Assembly (NCBI GenBank): GCA_007127425.1
Contig: SKZJ01000057.1
Span: forward strand, 1-9,927
DNA: 9,927 nt
Direction of reading: 5' to 3'
DNA from: Wenzhouxiangella sp.
GTDB lineage: Bacteria > Pseudomonadota > Gammaproteobacteria > Xanthomonadales > Wenzhouxiangellaceae
The position numbers and the translations under genes are program-made. The notes under the pieces are model-generated. The model did not search any database. It was not told the origin of the DNA and saw only the letters and a program-made list of their open reading frames with translations. Numbering within the stretch: position 1 is the stretch's first letter; each line of letters begins with the position of its first letter. Shown here piece by piece: positions 1-7,815 of the stretch.

Positions 1-1935
1 CACGGTGACCGGTGAGTCCTCCATCTTGGTCAGTTCGACAAAGATCTGACCATTGGTGTCCGACCCTGACCAGGCAAACATGGACCGGACAACCGGTTTG
101 TCCAGACCCAGTTCCGTCTGCAAGTCCTGGTCGGCCTCGCGCAGCGCCTCCTGCAGCCGGTCGATGTGGCCCTGGGTGACGGCCGCCGGGGTGCCCTCGT
201 TCATCTCGAGCTGCGCCTGCATGAAGTCACCGGCCACGTCCGGGAAAAACACCACGCGCAACAGGCCACCGGCAAGCAGTCCGATGGACAGTATCAACGC
301 GGAAACGAAGACGGCGATGGTCAGGTAGCGGTTCTTGAGTACGACGCGAAGCGACGGCAGGTAGAGGTTATCGACAAACCGGAACAGCCCGTCGGAGAAC
401 TTGCGCTGGAAACGAACGAAGCGGTTGGACGTTTCCTCCTCGTACTTGCGGATCCGCATGTGGGCCAGGTGGGCCGGGAGGATCAGCTTCGATTCGACCA
501 GCGACATGATCAAACACAGCACGACAACCCAGCCGATCGCGGCGAAGAAAGCGCCGAATACCCCGGAGACGAGCAACACCGGCAAAAACGCGGCCATGGT
601 GGTGAGCACGCCGAAGGTGGCCGGAGAAGCGACATCAAGGATGCCGGCGACCACGTTGTCGACCGAGTGACCGTCCTGTCGGATCTTGGTGTAGGCCGAT
701 TCACCCATGATGATGGCGTCATCGACCACGATGCCGAGTACCAGCAGAAAGCCGAACAGGCTGAGCATGTTGATGGTCACGCCTGTTGCCGGCAGCGCAA
801 AGAGCGCGCCCATGAAGGCGACCAGCAGCCCGACCATGACCCAGAAAGCCAGCTTCAGCCTGAGGAAAAGCGCCAGGATCAGGAAGACCAGCAACGCGCC
901 CAGTGCGAGGTTCTCGCCCATCATCGTCAGCCGGCCCTGCAGATAGTGTGAGGTGTCGCCCCAGTAGTCCAGGGTCAGGCCCTCGGGCAGGGTCTGCTGC
1001 TTGTCGGCCACGTAGTCGCGAACCTCGCGGGCGATGGCCAGGATATTCTGTTCACCCACCCCGTTGACCCGCACGCTTGCCGATGGCATGCCGTTGAAAC
1101 GCGAGTACAGATCGCGGTCGACGAAGCCGTCACGAATCTCCGCTACATCCCTGAGCAGCACGCGCGATCCGTCGGAATTTGTGCGGATGACGATGTCTTC
1201 GAAATCCCGGCCGACGTAGGCCTGGCCGATGGTGCGCACGAGAATATCGCCGCCCTCGGCCTGAATGCGGCCGGCCGGCAGATCCATGGAGGATCGCCTG
1301 ACCGCCTGGGCCACTTCGCCCAGCGTGAGGTTGTAGGCACGCAGCGTACTCTCGCTGACCTCGATGGAAATCTCGTAGTCGCGAGTCCCCACGACCTGGG
1401 CCTGGGTGACCGAGGGCAGGGCGGTGATCTCGTCGCGAATCTGTCGGGTGACTTCCTTGAGTGTGCGCTCGTCGATATTGCCGAACACCGAGACCCACAG
1501 CACCTGCTGTGTCCAGACATTGCGACGATAGCTCGGACGCTGCGTTTCGGCCGGAAAGCTGGGGATGGAATCCACCCGGCTCTTGATGTTGTCCATGACC
1601 TCGAGTACGTCATAGTCCGGGTCGATCTCGACCGAGACTGTGCCCGAACCTTCCCGTGCCGTGGCGATGATCTCGCGAATGCCTTCCAGGTCCTGGATGG
1701 CCTCCTCGATCTTGATCAGCACCCCTTCCTCGACATCGCGCGGCGTTGCACCCAGGTAGGGGACGGACACCGTGACCATGTTGGTCTCGATCCTGGGCTG
1801 CATTTCCTTGGTGATGGTGACCGCCGAGTACAGCCCGCCGACGATCAGGATCACCATCAGCAGATTGGCGGCGACCGGATTGTGGGCGAACCAGGCAATC
1901 AGGTTGAAATACCAGTTTCGTTGTTCGACGTTCAT
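1..1935 (-). CDS. RND-family efflux permease, inner-membrane subunit (C-terminal part outside window)
   Basis: Proton-driven pump subunit of a tripartite RND efflux system (AcrB/HAE-1-like). It takes substrates from the periplasm or inner membrane and passes them outward through the adaptor and an outer-membrane channel. The window holds 645 codons with no stop. The family is usually about 1,000-1,050 residues, so the C-terminal third or more is missing. Visible in order are TM1 (about residues 21-40), the first porter half (about 45-335), TM2-TM6 (about 342-486), TM7 (about 537-560) and the start of the second porter half. TM4 carries GIVVDDAIIMGES with D405 and D406, which match the AcrB proton-relay pair D407/D408. 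The partner lysine of TM10 lies outside the window. The ATG at 1933-1935 overlaps the adaptor's TGA (ATGA), indicating translational coupling. The substrate cannot be predicted. No outer-membrane factor gene is visible. Confidence 0.95.
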   Translation of the reverse strand, partial: MNVEQRNWYFNLIAWFAHNPVAANLLMVILIVGGLYSAVTITKEMQPRIETNMVTVSVPYLGATPRDVEEGVLIKIEEAIQDLEGIREIIATAREGSGTVSVEIDPDYDVLEVMDNIKSRVDSIPSFPAETQRPSYRRNVWTQQVLWVSVFGNIDERTLKEVTRQIRDEITALPSVTQAQVVGTRDYEISIEVSESTLRAYNLTLGEVAQAVRRSSMDLPAGRIQAEGGDILVRTIGQAYVGRDFEDIVIRTNSDGSRVLLRDVAEIRDGFVDRDLYSRFNGMPSASVRVNGVGEQNILAIAREVRDYVADKQQTLPEGLTLDYWGDTSHYLQGRLTMMGENLALGALLVFLILALFLRLKLAFWVMVGLLVAFMGALFALPATGVTINMLSLFGFLLVLGIVVDDAIIMGESAYTKIRQDGHSVDNVVAGILDVASPATFGVLTTMAAFLPVLLVSGVFGAFFAAIGWVVVLCLIMSLVESKLILPAHLAHMRIRKYEEETSNRFVRFQRKFSDGLFRFVDNLYLPSLRVVLKNRYLTIAVFVSALILSIGLLAGGLLRVVFFPDVAGDFMQAQLEMNEGTPAAVTQGHIDRLQEALREADQDLQTELGLDKPVVRSMFAWSGSDTNGQIFVELTKMEDSPVTV

Positions 1936-3221
1936 CGCTCGGTCTCGTCAGCGTCTTCGAAGGACGGGTCCGTACCCAGAATGCGCAGCAGGGGTTCATC
2001 CTGGCCATCGGTGCTCGAGGCGTCTTCGCGCACTCGCAGGCTGAGCCCGGGAACCGGTGCCGGTACGGCGGTCGTGATCACGCGATCGCCGGCGTACAGA
2101 CTGTTGGTCACATAGACCGTTTCGGGTGTGGAACGAACCACGTGCACTTCGCGCATGGCCAACCGGTCGTCGGCGTCAGCGATCAGTACGCGGCCATCCT
2201 CGCGCACCGCCGACCTCGGAAGTGCGATCAGGCCCGCAGCCGAGCGACCCTGAATGCGGGCATTGACGAAAGTGCCCATCTGCAGGGGAGAGTGGTCCGA
2301 ACCTTCGGACAAGGCATACGGGTCGCGGATGTGCGCCACGGCATGAGTCAGCCGTGTGGTTTCCTCCACCACCGCTTCGGTACGGATGATCTCGGCATTC
2401 CAGGCCGATACCTGTCCGCCGGGTCGGGCGGTCAGTCGAACCGGTACCGGCGTGTCGGGCTCGAAACCCGGCCGGGGAAGGTCGAGAAAAGCCAGGTCGC
2501 GATCAGTCAGCGGCAGCCGCACTTCGGCCACGTCAATGGCAAAGGCGACACCGAGGTTGGTGCCGGTGTTCACGTACTGGCCGAGATCGGCATTGCGCTC
2601 CCGGACCAGGCCGTCATACGGCAGGCGAATGCGGGTGCGCTCGAGATTCCTCTGGGCGCGCTGAACGGCTGCCTCGGCGGCCTGTACCGAAGCCTCGGCC
2701 TCCTGGACCTGGGGCAGGCGCAGGACCAGAGGGGACGGTTCGCGGCCGCTTTCGCCATGCATCCGGCTCCAGTCGCGTCGGGCCTGCTCCGAGCGTGACT
2801 CCTCGTCGGAGAGCCTGGCTCGTGCCGATGCCAACTCGGCCTGGGCGCGAAGCAGTTCGGATTCATAGTCGCTTGGATCGATGCGCGCGAGCACCTCGCC
2901 GGCTTCGAAAAAGCCGCCGGCGACGAAATTGTCGGAGATTTCGACGATGCTGCCGGAGACTTCGGCCACCAGGGTGGTTCGTGTGCGTGGCCGAACCGTG
3001 CCCTGCGAGGCGACTTCGAAGCGTTGGTTGCTGGCTTCGGCGGCAATGGTATCGACCAGCAGCGCCGTCTGCGGTGGTTCACGCCGCTCGGGCGCCGGCC
3101 GGCCGGATACCAGCATATTGAAGGCGATGATCGAGATCACGATCAGCAGAATGGGCAGGGCCACTTTGATCCAGCGTTTCATGGGGCGTTTCCGGCGTCT
3201 TTCTGATTCAGGTGCAACCAT
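1932..3221 (-). CDS. RND efflux periplasmic adaptor (HlyD/AcrA-type membrane fusion protein)
   Basis: Adaptor that links the RND permease to an outer-membrane channel. It has 429 residues, within the usual size for the family. A basic N-terminus (RRRKRPMKR) precedes one hydrophobic segment (about 17-39). There is no lipobox cysteine, so it is probably anchored by this helix rather than by lipid. A first lipoyl half (about 79-117, with ARIDPSDYE) leads into an alanine/glutamate-rich coiled-coil hairpin (about 118-196), a second lipoyl half (about 197-230, RLPYDGLVRERNADLGQYV), then beta-barrel and membrane-proximal domains, and an acidic tail (about 400-429). The start is uncertain. Met14 (ATG at 3180-3182) has a GGA about 8 bases upstream and gives MKRWIKVALP, while Met1 has only a weak ribosome-binding site. 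Either start leaves the anchor intact. The gene is first in the operon and overlaps the permease by four bases. Confidence 0.93.
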   Translation of the reverse strand: MVAPESERRRKRPMKRWIKVALPILLIVISIIAFNMLVSGRPAPERREPPQTALLVDTIAAEASNQRFEVASQGTVRPRTRTTLVAEVSGSIVEISDNFVAGGFFEAGEVLARIDPSDYESELLRAQAELASARARLSDEESRSEQARRDWSRMHGESGREPSPLVLRLPQVQEAEASVQAAEAAVQRAQRNLERTRIRLPYDGLVRERNADLGQYVNTGTNLGVAFAIDVAEVRLPLTDRDLAFLDLPRPGFEPDTPVPVRLTARPGGQVSAWNAEIIRTEAVVEETTRLTHAVAHIRDPYALSEGSDHSPLQMGTFVNARIQGRSAAGLIALPRSAVREDGRVLIADADDRLAMREVHVVRSTPETVYVTNSLYAGDRVITTAVPAPVPGLSLRVREDASSTDGQDEPLLRILGTDPSFEDADETER

Positions 3222-3240
3222 TATTTCATTCGAGCCGTGA

Positions 3241-3270
3241 TTCCGCCTGTGCTGAAAGGCACAGGCCGAA
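3241..3270. promoter_or_regulatory. Perfect 8-bp inverted repeat upstream of the efflux operon (candidate operator or leader hairpin)
   Basis: GCCTGTGC (3245-3252) and GCACAGGC (3259-3266) form a perfect inverted repeat around a 6-base spacer. After one mismatched pair the symmetry continues for three more pairs (TTC/GAA). It lies 20-49 bases upstream of the first possible adaptor start, in a divergent intergenic region. No T-run follows on either strand, so an intrinsic terminator is unlikely. The position fits a repressor operator (TetR- or MarR-type regulators often control RND operons) or a hairpin in the mRNA leader. No regulator gene is in the window to pair with it. Confidence 0.5.
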
Positions 3271-3316
3271 AGTCATGGCCCTGCCCGCGGCTGGAAAAAG
3301 GCTGCCTCCATCCCCA

Positions 3317-3336
3317 CGTTAACGAGCTTGCGTTAG
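3317..3336. promoter_or_regulatory. Small dyad TAACG-N6-CGTTA in the map/efflux divergent region
   Basis: TAACG (3320-3324) and CGTTA (3331-3335) are inverted around six bases. The left half also sits in the palindrome CGTTAACG (3317-3324). It lies about 30 bases before the map start codon, where a promoter is expected. I find no convincing -35/-10 pair. TAGACT (3334-3339) is a weak -10 candidate. An operator role is inference only. Confidence 0.2.
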
Positions 3337-3366
3337 ACTGCCGAATGCCCGTAGAAATCACTGCCC

Positions 3367-4140
3367 ATGGATAACAGGATTCATCTCAAGACCCCGGACG
3401 AAATCGAGGCCATGCGCGTTGCCGGCCAGCAGGCTGCCAGCGTACTGCGCCTGGTTCGCGACTACGTCAAACCCGGGGTGACCACCGGAGAACTCGACCG
3501 GATCTGTCACGAGTACATCGTCGACGAACTCAAGGCGGTACCCGCGCCGCTTAATTACCGCGGGTTCCCGAAATCGATCTGCACCTCGCTCAACCACGTG
3601 ATCTGCCACGGTATTCCCGGCGACAAGGTGCTCAAGGACGGCGATATTCTCAATATTGACGTCACCGTCATCCAGGATGGCTGGCACGGCGACACATCGA
3701 AGATGTTCTACGTCGGTGAGCCCTCGGTGAAAGCGCGCCGCATCTGCGAGGTCGCCCACCAGGCACTGCTGACCGGCATCGAGATGGTTCGCCCCGGTGT
3801 CACCCTGGGGGATATCGGACATGCCATCCAGGCCTATGCCGAGGGACAGCGCTGCTCGGTGGTGCGCGAGTACTGCGGCCACGGCATTGGCCGCGGCTTT
3901 CACGAGGCACCCCAGGTGCTGCATTACGGTCGTCCGGGCGAGGGCGTGGTGCTCGAGCCGGGCATGACCTTCACCATCGAGCCCATGATCAACCTGGGCA
4001 AGCGTCACACCCGCCTGCTGCCCGATGAATGGACAGTGATCACCCGTGACCGCAGCCTGTCGGCGCAGTGGGAGCACACAATGGCGGTCACCGATGACGG
4101 GGTCGATGTCCTGACCCGGTTGCCCGACGACGAGCTGTGA
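3367..4140 (+). CDS. map: Type I methionine aminopeptidase
   Basis: Cytosolic metalloprotease that removes the initiator methionine from nascent proteins whose second residue is small. The 257 residues match the compact bacterial type I form (E. coli Map is 264), with no extra N-terminal zinc-finger domain. All five dinuclear-metal ligands are present: D98 (in NIDVTV), D109 (in HGDT), H172 (in CGHGIGRGFHE), E205 (in TIEPM) and E236 (in QWEHT), one residue offset from E. coli numbering. Substrate-pocket histidines H81 (CHGIPG) and H179 are also present. The ribosome-binding site is weak (AGAAA about 10 bases upstream). The stop codon overlaps the GTG start of glnD, so the two genes are probably one operon. 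The divergent neighbour here is an efflux operon, whereas in E. coli it is rpsB. Confidence 0.98.
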   Translation: MDNRIHLKTPDEIEAMRVAGQQAASVLRLVRDYVKPGVTTGELDRICHEYIVDELKAVPAPLNYRGFPKSICTSLNHVICHGIPGDKVLKDGDILNIDVTVIQDGWHGDTSKMFYVGEPSVKARRICEVAHQALLTGIEMVRPGVTLGDIGHAIQAYAEGQRCSVVREYCGHGIGRGFHEAPQVLHYGRPGEGVVLEPGMTFTIEPMINLGKRHTRLLPDEWTVITRDRSLSAQWEHTMAVTDDGVDVLTRLPDDEL

Positions 4141-6785
4141 CTGAACGACTGAGCGCAGTTCCTGCCACCCGCGACTGCCTTGACATGGCGGCTCTGTCCG
4201 AGCTGCCGGCCGAAAGCACGACCCTTGCCCGTGCGCTCTCGTCGATGCGCAAGGATGCCGACGTGGAGTTGCACCGGGCTTTCGAATCCGTGACCGATAT
4301 CCGCGAACTGGTGCACGCGCGTGCCTGGGTGCTCGAACAGCTCGTGCTGGCCGCCTGGGAGCGCCTGGCACCGGCTGACGGTGGCCTTGAGCTGTGTGCG
4401 GTCGGTGGCTTCGGCCGTGGCGAGTTGCACCCGCATTCGGATGTCGACCTGCTCATTCTCAGGCCCGACAGCAACGACCTCGACGAAGCAGCCCTGGAGC
4501 GTTTCATCCAGGTGTTGTGGGATGCCGACCTGCACCCCGGCCAGAGTGTGCGCACGGTGCCTGAGTGTGTCACCGAGGCTGGCGGTGATGTCGGCGTGGC
4601 GACCAACCTGATGGAGTCGCGCCTGCTGGCCGGTGACGGTGTCCTGTTCGAAGCGATGCGCAAGGCGACCGACGCACCGGCGCTGTGGCCGGCAGCCGAG
4701 TTTTTCAGCGCCAAGAGCGAGGAGCAGGAAGAGCGGCACGCCCATTTCGAAGACACCATCTACAACCTCGAGCCCAACCTGAAGGAAGGGCCGGGGGGGC
4801 TGCGCGACCTGCAGATGATCGCCTGGGTGACCCGGCGGCACTTCGGCACCTCGACCCTGCACGGCCTGGTCGAGCATGAGTTTCTGAGCGAGCGCGAACA
4901 CGAGGACCTGGTGGCTGGGCGCGAATACCTCTGGCGCCTGCGCTGGGCGCTGCATGAGCAGGCTGGCCGAGCCGAGGAGAGGCTGCTGTTTGAACACCAG
5001 CGCCGCCTGGCCGAACAGTTCGGCTTCGGTGACTGTTCGGAATCCAACCAGCCCGTAGAGCGCTTCATGCAGGGCTACTACCGCCACGTGATGCAGCTCG
5101 CGCGGCTCAACGAACGCTTGCTGCAGGCGTTCGAGGAAGAATTGCTGGTCGGACGTCGCCACCTGCCCTCGGCCGACATCGACGAGCACTTCCGCCTCCA
5201 CCACGGCTACCTGGAGCTGAAGGATCCGCACGCCTTCGTGCTCAAACCGCAGCTGATCATGCATCTGTTCCTGGTGCTGTCCGACCATCCGGAGGTGCGC
5301 GGTGTACGTGCCAATACCATTCGCCTCGTGCGCGATCACCTCTACCTGATCGACGAGCAGTACCGGACCGATCCGGCCGTGCTGGCCATATTCCTGGAAC
5401 TGCTGCGGCGGGAGCGTCGGGTCTACAGTCAACTGGCGCGGATGAACCGCTACGGGGTGCTGGCCGCCTTGCTGCCGCCGTTTGCCCAGATCACCGGGCG
5501 CATGCAGTTCGATCTGTTTCACGTCTACACGGTCGACCAGCACACCCTGTTCGTGATTCGCAACCTGCGCCGGTTCGCCTACGCCAAACACCCCGACAGG
5601 TTCGCCCACGCCATCGAGATCTTCGAACGCATCGCGCGGCCCGAGGTGCTGTACCTGGCGGCGCTGTTTCACGATATCGCCAAGGGGCGCGGCGGCGATC
5701 ATTCCGAACTCGGTGCCGTCGATGCACGAGAGTTCGTCGATCGGCTCGACATGCCCGAGGAAGATCGGGAACTGGTCGTTTGGCTGGTCCGCGAGCACCT
5801 CATCATGTCGCGCACCAGCCAGCGCGAGGATATTTCCGACCCGGAGGTGGTCAACCGTTTTGCCGATGCAGTGGGCACCCGCAATCGTCTCGATCACCTG
5901 TTTGTGCTCACCGTCGCCGATATCGCTGCAACCAGTCCCAAGCTCTGGAATTCCTGGAGGGACAGCCTGCTGTGGGAGTTGTACGTGGCCACCGTCCAGG
6001 CCCTGGAGCGGGATCAGCCGGTCGATCGTCAAACCAGCCTGGATGAAACCCGGGCCGAGGCCAAGCAATGGCTACTGGATCAAGGACGCGATCGGGCCGA
6101 AATCGACCCCTGCTGGAGCCAGTTGCCCGATCGGGCCTTTCTCAGGCTGGATCCGGAACAACTGGTCTGGACCACGCAGTTGGTTCTGGCCGCCGAGGAT
6201 TTGCCGCGTGTCGCCTGTCAGCGCCATGACGACAAGGGCATCAGCGAGGTCTTCGTACATGCCGAGGATTTTCCCGGCCTGTTCGCCGTGGTGGCGCGGG
6301 AACTCGACCGCATGCAGCTCAATGTGCTGGCCGCACGCGTCATTACCACGCGTGATGGCAAGAGCTGGGATATCTTCCAGGTCATGGATGCCAACAGCCA
6401 GCCGCTTAACGACTCCGACTCATCCCGACTGGAGCATTCGCTGGTCGAACAACTTGCGGCCAAGCAGGTGCGTCCACTGCCGCCACGCCCGGTGCCGCGC
6501 CGCCTGCAGCCCTTCATGGGCAAGGCGGAGATCGACTTGCGCCGGACCGACGGCATGACCGAACTGGAAATCGCCGCCACCGACCGTCCGGGCCTGCTGT
6601 CGGCGATTGCCGAGGCCCTTGTCGCCTCAGGCGCGCGACTGCATGACGCCCGCGTGGCGACATTCGGTCAGCGCGTTGAGGACGTGTTTACCGTCAGCGA
6701 TGCCGATGGCGGCGCGCTTGGCGAGGAAGCCTGTACCCGGCTGGAAGCGGAACTGCGAAAGCGGCTGGATGTTAGGGGGAAATGA
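4137..6785 (+). CDS. glnD: Bifunctional [protein-PII] uridylyltransferase/uridylyl-removing enzyme
   Basis: Cytosolic nitrogen sensor. When glutamine is low it uridylylates PII proteins (GlnB/GlnK), and when glutamine is high it removes UMP, which sets glutamine synthetase activity and NtrBC signalling. The 882 residues match the full-length enzyme (E. coli 890). The N-terminal nucleotidyltransferase domain has GGFGRGELHPHSDVDLL (90-106) with metal-binding D102 and D104. The conserved EGPGGLRD is at 217-224. The HD hydrolase domain (about 465-600) has H469, H512-D513 in FHDIAKGRGGDHSE, H522 and D595. Two C-terminal ACT domains (about 704-751 and 808-858, the second with DRPGLLSAIA) are the glutamine sensors. 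Translation starts at GTG, and GTGA overlaps the map stop, suggesting coupling. No PII gene is present here. The last residues (RGK) are encoded by a purine tract that runs into the downstream repeat. Confidence 0.98.
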   Translation: MTERLSAVPATRDCLDMAALSELPAESTTLARALSSMRKDADVELHRAFESVTDIRELVHARAWVLEQLVLAAWERLAPADGGLELCAVGGFGRGELHPHSDVDLLILRPDSNDLDEAALERFIQVLWDADLHPGQSVRTVPECVTEAGGDVGVATNLMESRLLAGDGVLFEAMRKATDAPALWPAAEFFSAKSEEQEERHAHFEDTIYNLEPNLKEGPGGLRDLQMIAWVTRRHFGTSTLHGLVEHEFLSEREHEDLVAGREYLWRLRWALHEQAGRAEERLLFEHQRRLAEQFGFGDCSESNQPVERFMQGYYRHVMQLARLNERLLQAFEEELLVGRRHLPSADIDEHFRLHHGYLELKDPHAFVLKPQLIMHLFLVLSDHPEVRGVRANTIRLVRDHLYLIDEQYRTDPAVLAIFLELLRRERRVYSQLARMNRYGVLAALLPPFAQITGRMQFDLFHVYTVDQHTLFVIRNLRRFAYAKHPDRFAHAIEIFERIARPEVLYLAALFHDIAKGRGGDHSELGAVDAREFVDRLDMPEEDRELVVWLVREHLIMSRTSQREDISDPEVVNRFADAVGTRNRLDHLFVLTVADIAATSPKLWNSWRDSLLWELYVATVQALERDQPVDRQTSLDETRAEAKQWLLDQGRDRAEIDPCWSQLPDRAFLRLDPEQLVWTTQLVLAAEDLPRVACQRHDDKGISEVFVHAEDFPGLFAVVARELDRMQLNVLAARVITTRDGKSWDIFQVMDANSQPLNDSDSSRLEHSLVEQLAAKQVRPLPPRPVPRRLQPFMGKAEIDLRRTDGMTELEIAATDRPGLLSAIAEALVASGARLHDARVATFGQRVEDVFTVSDADGGALGEEACTRLEAELRKRLDVRGK

Positions 6786-6955
6786 GGGGAAGGTAAAACG
6801 GCAAACGTAAAACGTAAAATGGGGGTTGATGGATGTGTCGCCTTGTAGGGATCGTTGGCCAATGGCGAGGAACCTGCCATTGGCCAACGCTGGTCAGAAC
6901 AGCGCCTCCGAGTCCCATCCCCGTTTCCCGTTTTTCCTTTCCCGTTTCTCCGCCA
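6786..6955. repeat. Heptad-armed intergenic element, copy A (glnD-dapD gap)
   Basis: The 199-base glnD-dapD gap is almost filled by a structured element that starts at the glnD stop codon. The left arm (6792-6825) is a run of A-rich units of about 7 bases (GTAAAAC, GCAAAC, GTAAAAC, GTAAAAT) ending in GGGGG. The right arm (about 6914-6950) is pyrimidine-rich. Its reverse complement reads as units such as GAGAAAC, GGGAAAG, GAAAAAC and GGGAAAC followed by GGGG. The core, about 90 bases, contains GGCCAATGGCGAGG...CCTGCCATTGG (6857-6883), shared with copy B at 7879-7904. The arms are imperfectly complementary. There is no ORF, tRNA or classic terminator inside. Bases 6956-6984 hold only the dapD leader. 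Confidence 0.75.
6853..6889. repeat. Perfect 14-bp hairpin in the core of element A
   Basis: CGTTGGCCAATGGC (6853-6866) is the exact reverse complement of GCCATTGGCCAACG (6876-6889). The 9-base middle contains AGGAACCT, which can extend the stem by three more pairs past a bulged G. As RNA this is a very stable stem. No U-run follows, so it is not a standard intrinsic terminator. The equivalent part of element B has kept only part of this pairing. Confidence 0.85.
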
Positions 6956-6984
6956 GACGAACCAACGACCAAACGAGAAAACCG

Positions 6985-7815
6985 ATGTTAAACGAAATGG
7001 ACAAGCTGAAGCTCGCTATCGAGGAAGCCTGGGACCAGCGCGACGGTCTCAACCCCGATGCCGCTAGCGATGAGTTGCGGGCGAAGATCGATACCTGCCT
7101 GCAGGGGCTGGAGAGCGGTGAACTGCGGGTTTCCGAGCCCTCCGATGACGGCTGGCAGGTCAATGGCTGGCTCAAGCAGGCCATCCTGCTGCACTTCCGT
7201 ATCACCGCCAACCGCGAGATGACCGGCGGGGTAAGCAACTATTACGACAAGGTTGCTCTGCGCTTCGCCGATGACGTGGATCCGCCGGCCAAGTCCGGTG
7301 CCCGGGTCGTACCGACGGCCACGGTGCGGCGCGGCGCGCATATTGGCGACGATGTCGTGCTGATGCCCAGCTACGTCAATATTGGCGCTTACGTGGGGCA
7401 GGGCAGCATGATCGATACCTGGGCCACGGTGGGCTCCTGCGCCCAGATCGGGGCCGGCGTGCACATCTCCGGCGGTGCCGGCATCGGCGGGGTGCTCGAG
7501 CCGCTGCAGGCCAATCCCACCATCATCGAGGACGGCTGCTTCATCGGTGCGCGCTCGGAAGTGGTCGAGGGCGTCATCGTGGAAAAGGGTTCTGTCATCG
7601 GCATGGGCGTGTTCCTCGGCCAGTCGACCCGTATCTACAACCGCGAGACCGGCGAGATCACCACCGGCCGCGTGCCGGCCGGCTCGGTGGTGGTGGCCGG
7701 CAGCCTACCGGCAAAGGATGGCAGCCACAGCCTCTATGCCGCCATCATCGTCAAGCAGGTCGACGAGAAGACGCGCGCGAAGACTTCGGTGAACGAATTG
7801 CTGCGTAGTGTCTGA
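6985..7815 (+). CDS. dapD: 2,3,4,5-tetrahydropyridine-2,6-dicarboxylate N-succinyltransferase
   Basis: Cytosolic enzyme of the succinylase branch of lysine/meso-diaminopimelate synthesis. It transfers succinyl from succinyl-CoA to tetrahydrodipicolinate. The 276 residues compare with 274 in E. coli and align end to end. There is an N-terminal helical domain (about 1-105), then a left-handed beta-helix of hexapeptide repeats (about 107-240) with [40 protein letters not shown] and [16 protein letters not shown]. Catalytic candidates are D144 (in MIDTW) and E192 (in ARSEVV), equivalent to the Asp/Glu pair of known DapD enzymes. I chose the ATG at 6985 because GAGAAAA lies about 7 bases upstream and the length matches the family. 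The frame is open further upstream (ATG 6826), but that stretch is the repeat element. An ATG at 6997 is also possible. The gene is bracketed by repeat copies A and B. Confidence 0.97.
   Translation: MLNEMDKLKLAIEEAWDQRDGLNPDAASDELRAKIDTCLQGLESGELRVSEPSDDGWQVNGWLKQAILLHFRITANREMTGGVSNYYDKVALRFADDVDPPAKSGARVVPTATVRRGAHIGDDVVLMPSYVNIGAYVGQGSMIDTWATVGSCAQIGAGVHISGGAGIGGVLEPLQANPTIIEDGCFIGARSEVVEGVIVEKGSVIGMGVFLGQSTRIYNRETGEITTGRVPAGSVVVAGSLPAKDGSHSLYAAIIVKQVDEKTRAKTSVNELLRSV

Noticed and set aside
166..951. 261-codon plus-strand frame across the efflux permease gene
   Set aside because: Its composition is extreme (Q, E, D, H, R) and it lies antisense to the RND permease, which shows a continuous frame, TM helices and the DD motif.
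3358..4371. 337-codon open frame on the minus strand opposite map
   Set aside because: It is a mirror frame of map and of the start of glnD, with no domain signature.
4005..6068. Very long open frame (687 codons) on the minus strand opposite map and glnD
   Set aside because: It is antisense to a clear glnD with all catalytic motifs intact. Its protein is rich in H, Q and V with no recognisable domain, as expected for the complementary frame of GC-biased codons.
6786..6984. Intrinsic terminator or lysine riboswitch between glnD and dapD
   Set aside because: The strong stem has no U-run after it, and I cannot find the conserved core of a lysine riboswitch. The similarity to the gap after dapD points to a repeat element.
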